NCBI GenBank assembly: GCA_900770335.1
Contig: CAAGKD010000169.1
Location: forward strand, 1 to 5,859
Direction of reading: 5' to 3'
DNA: 5,859 nucleotides
DNA from: an uncultured Sutterella sp.
GTDB taxonomy: Bacteria; Pseudomonadota; Gammaproteobacteria; Burkholderiales; Burkholderiaceae_F
The notes under the pieces are model-generated. The model saw nothing but the letters and a program-made list of their open reading frames with translations, ran no database searches and was not told the DNA's origin. Each line of letters begins with the position of its first letter. The stretch's first letter is position 1. Made by a program: the position numbers and the translations under genes. Shown in pieces: positions 5,665 through 5,859 of this stretch.

Positions 5665-5859
5665 CCGCGCCTCCGCCGAAGGATCGCGATCAGGAGCCGG
5701 ACGGAGAGGTTTCCCGCCAGGCACGCGAGAAAGAACCCGGCGAGGAGCTCAAGGAGCCGCAGGGATGCGGCGAGGAGCGCCCCCGGGGCGAGGCTTTCCG
5801 CTCCGGACGAGAGGCAGGCCGCGATCGAAAGCACGGAGAACGTTGAGAGCCCTCCGAGA
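5661..5859 (-). CDS. Integral membrane protein, C-terminal 65 residues (YlbJ/nucleoside-recognition Gate-like)
   Basis: The frame enters from the right edge of the window and ends at the TGA at 5661-5663. Seen: it opens LGGLSTFSVLSIAACLSSGA, a glycine-serine-rich helix start. A long hydrophobic stretch follows (about residues 28-60 of the fragment, including LRLLELLAGFFLACLAG and VRLLIAIL), and the end is RRRRG. Family knowledge: a GGLS-x-QS/FS segment followed by a last helix and a basic tail resembles the C-terminus of YlbJ-like proteins with nucleoside-recognition/Gate domains. This is a similarity by eye over a short fragment and could be another transporter type. The stop overlaps the next gene by four bases, so the two form an operon. 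Confidence 0.6.
   Translation of the reverse strand, partial: LGGLSTFSVLSIAACLSSGAESLAPGALLAASLRLLELLAGFFLACLAGNLSVRLLIAILRRRRG
5670..5674 (-). promoter_or_regulatory. Shine-Dalgarno of the hypothetical gene, inside the upstream gene end
   Basis: GGAGG on the minus strand, five bases before the ATG at 5664. It decides this start and supports coupled translation with the upstream membrane-protein gene. Confidence 0.65.

Overview
This GC-rich window (about two-thirds G+C by eye) has all of its supportable genes on the minus strand, so it is read from right to left. The gene content suggests a gut-type betaproteobacterium, most plausibly in or near the Sutterellaceae. The clues are a TtrS/TtrR-like sensor and regulator placed next to a Tat-exported fumarate-reductase-type flavoprotein, plus an azlCD pair. 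This placement is inferred from gene content; no rRNA or other phylogenetic marker is present.

Right end (about 5152-5859): the C-terminal 65 residues of an integral membrane protein, with a tail resembling YlbJ/nucleoside-recognition 'Gate' proteins, overlap by 4 bases the start of a 170-residue protein of unknown function that carries one C-terminal membrane helix. About 800 bases without a convincing gene follow (4351-5151). This stretch holds a 13-bp tandem duplication, a few small palindromes and the likely azlC promoter.

Middle (3191-4350): azlC and azlD, the large and small subunits of a branched-chain amino-acid exporter, overlap by ATGA and are translationally coupled.

Left part (1-3190): a 266-base intergenic region holds a strong GC hairpin, a spaced inverted repeat around an AT-rich core, a -10-like hexamer and a ten-base homopolymer. 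After it come three genes in one direction: a membrane sensor histidine kinase with a periplasmic PhnD/TtrS-like binding domain, a FixJ/TtrR-type response regulator, and a Tat-signal FAD flavoprotein cut off by the window edge. The gaps are 65 and 17 bases.

The simplest model is that the kinase detects a periplasmic compound, the regulator activates the operon, and the exported flavoprotein reduces that compound or a related one as a respiratory electron acceptor. The substrate cannot be read from this window. The sensor-regulator-reductase unit and its leader are the most interesting part.
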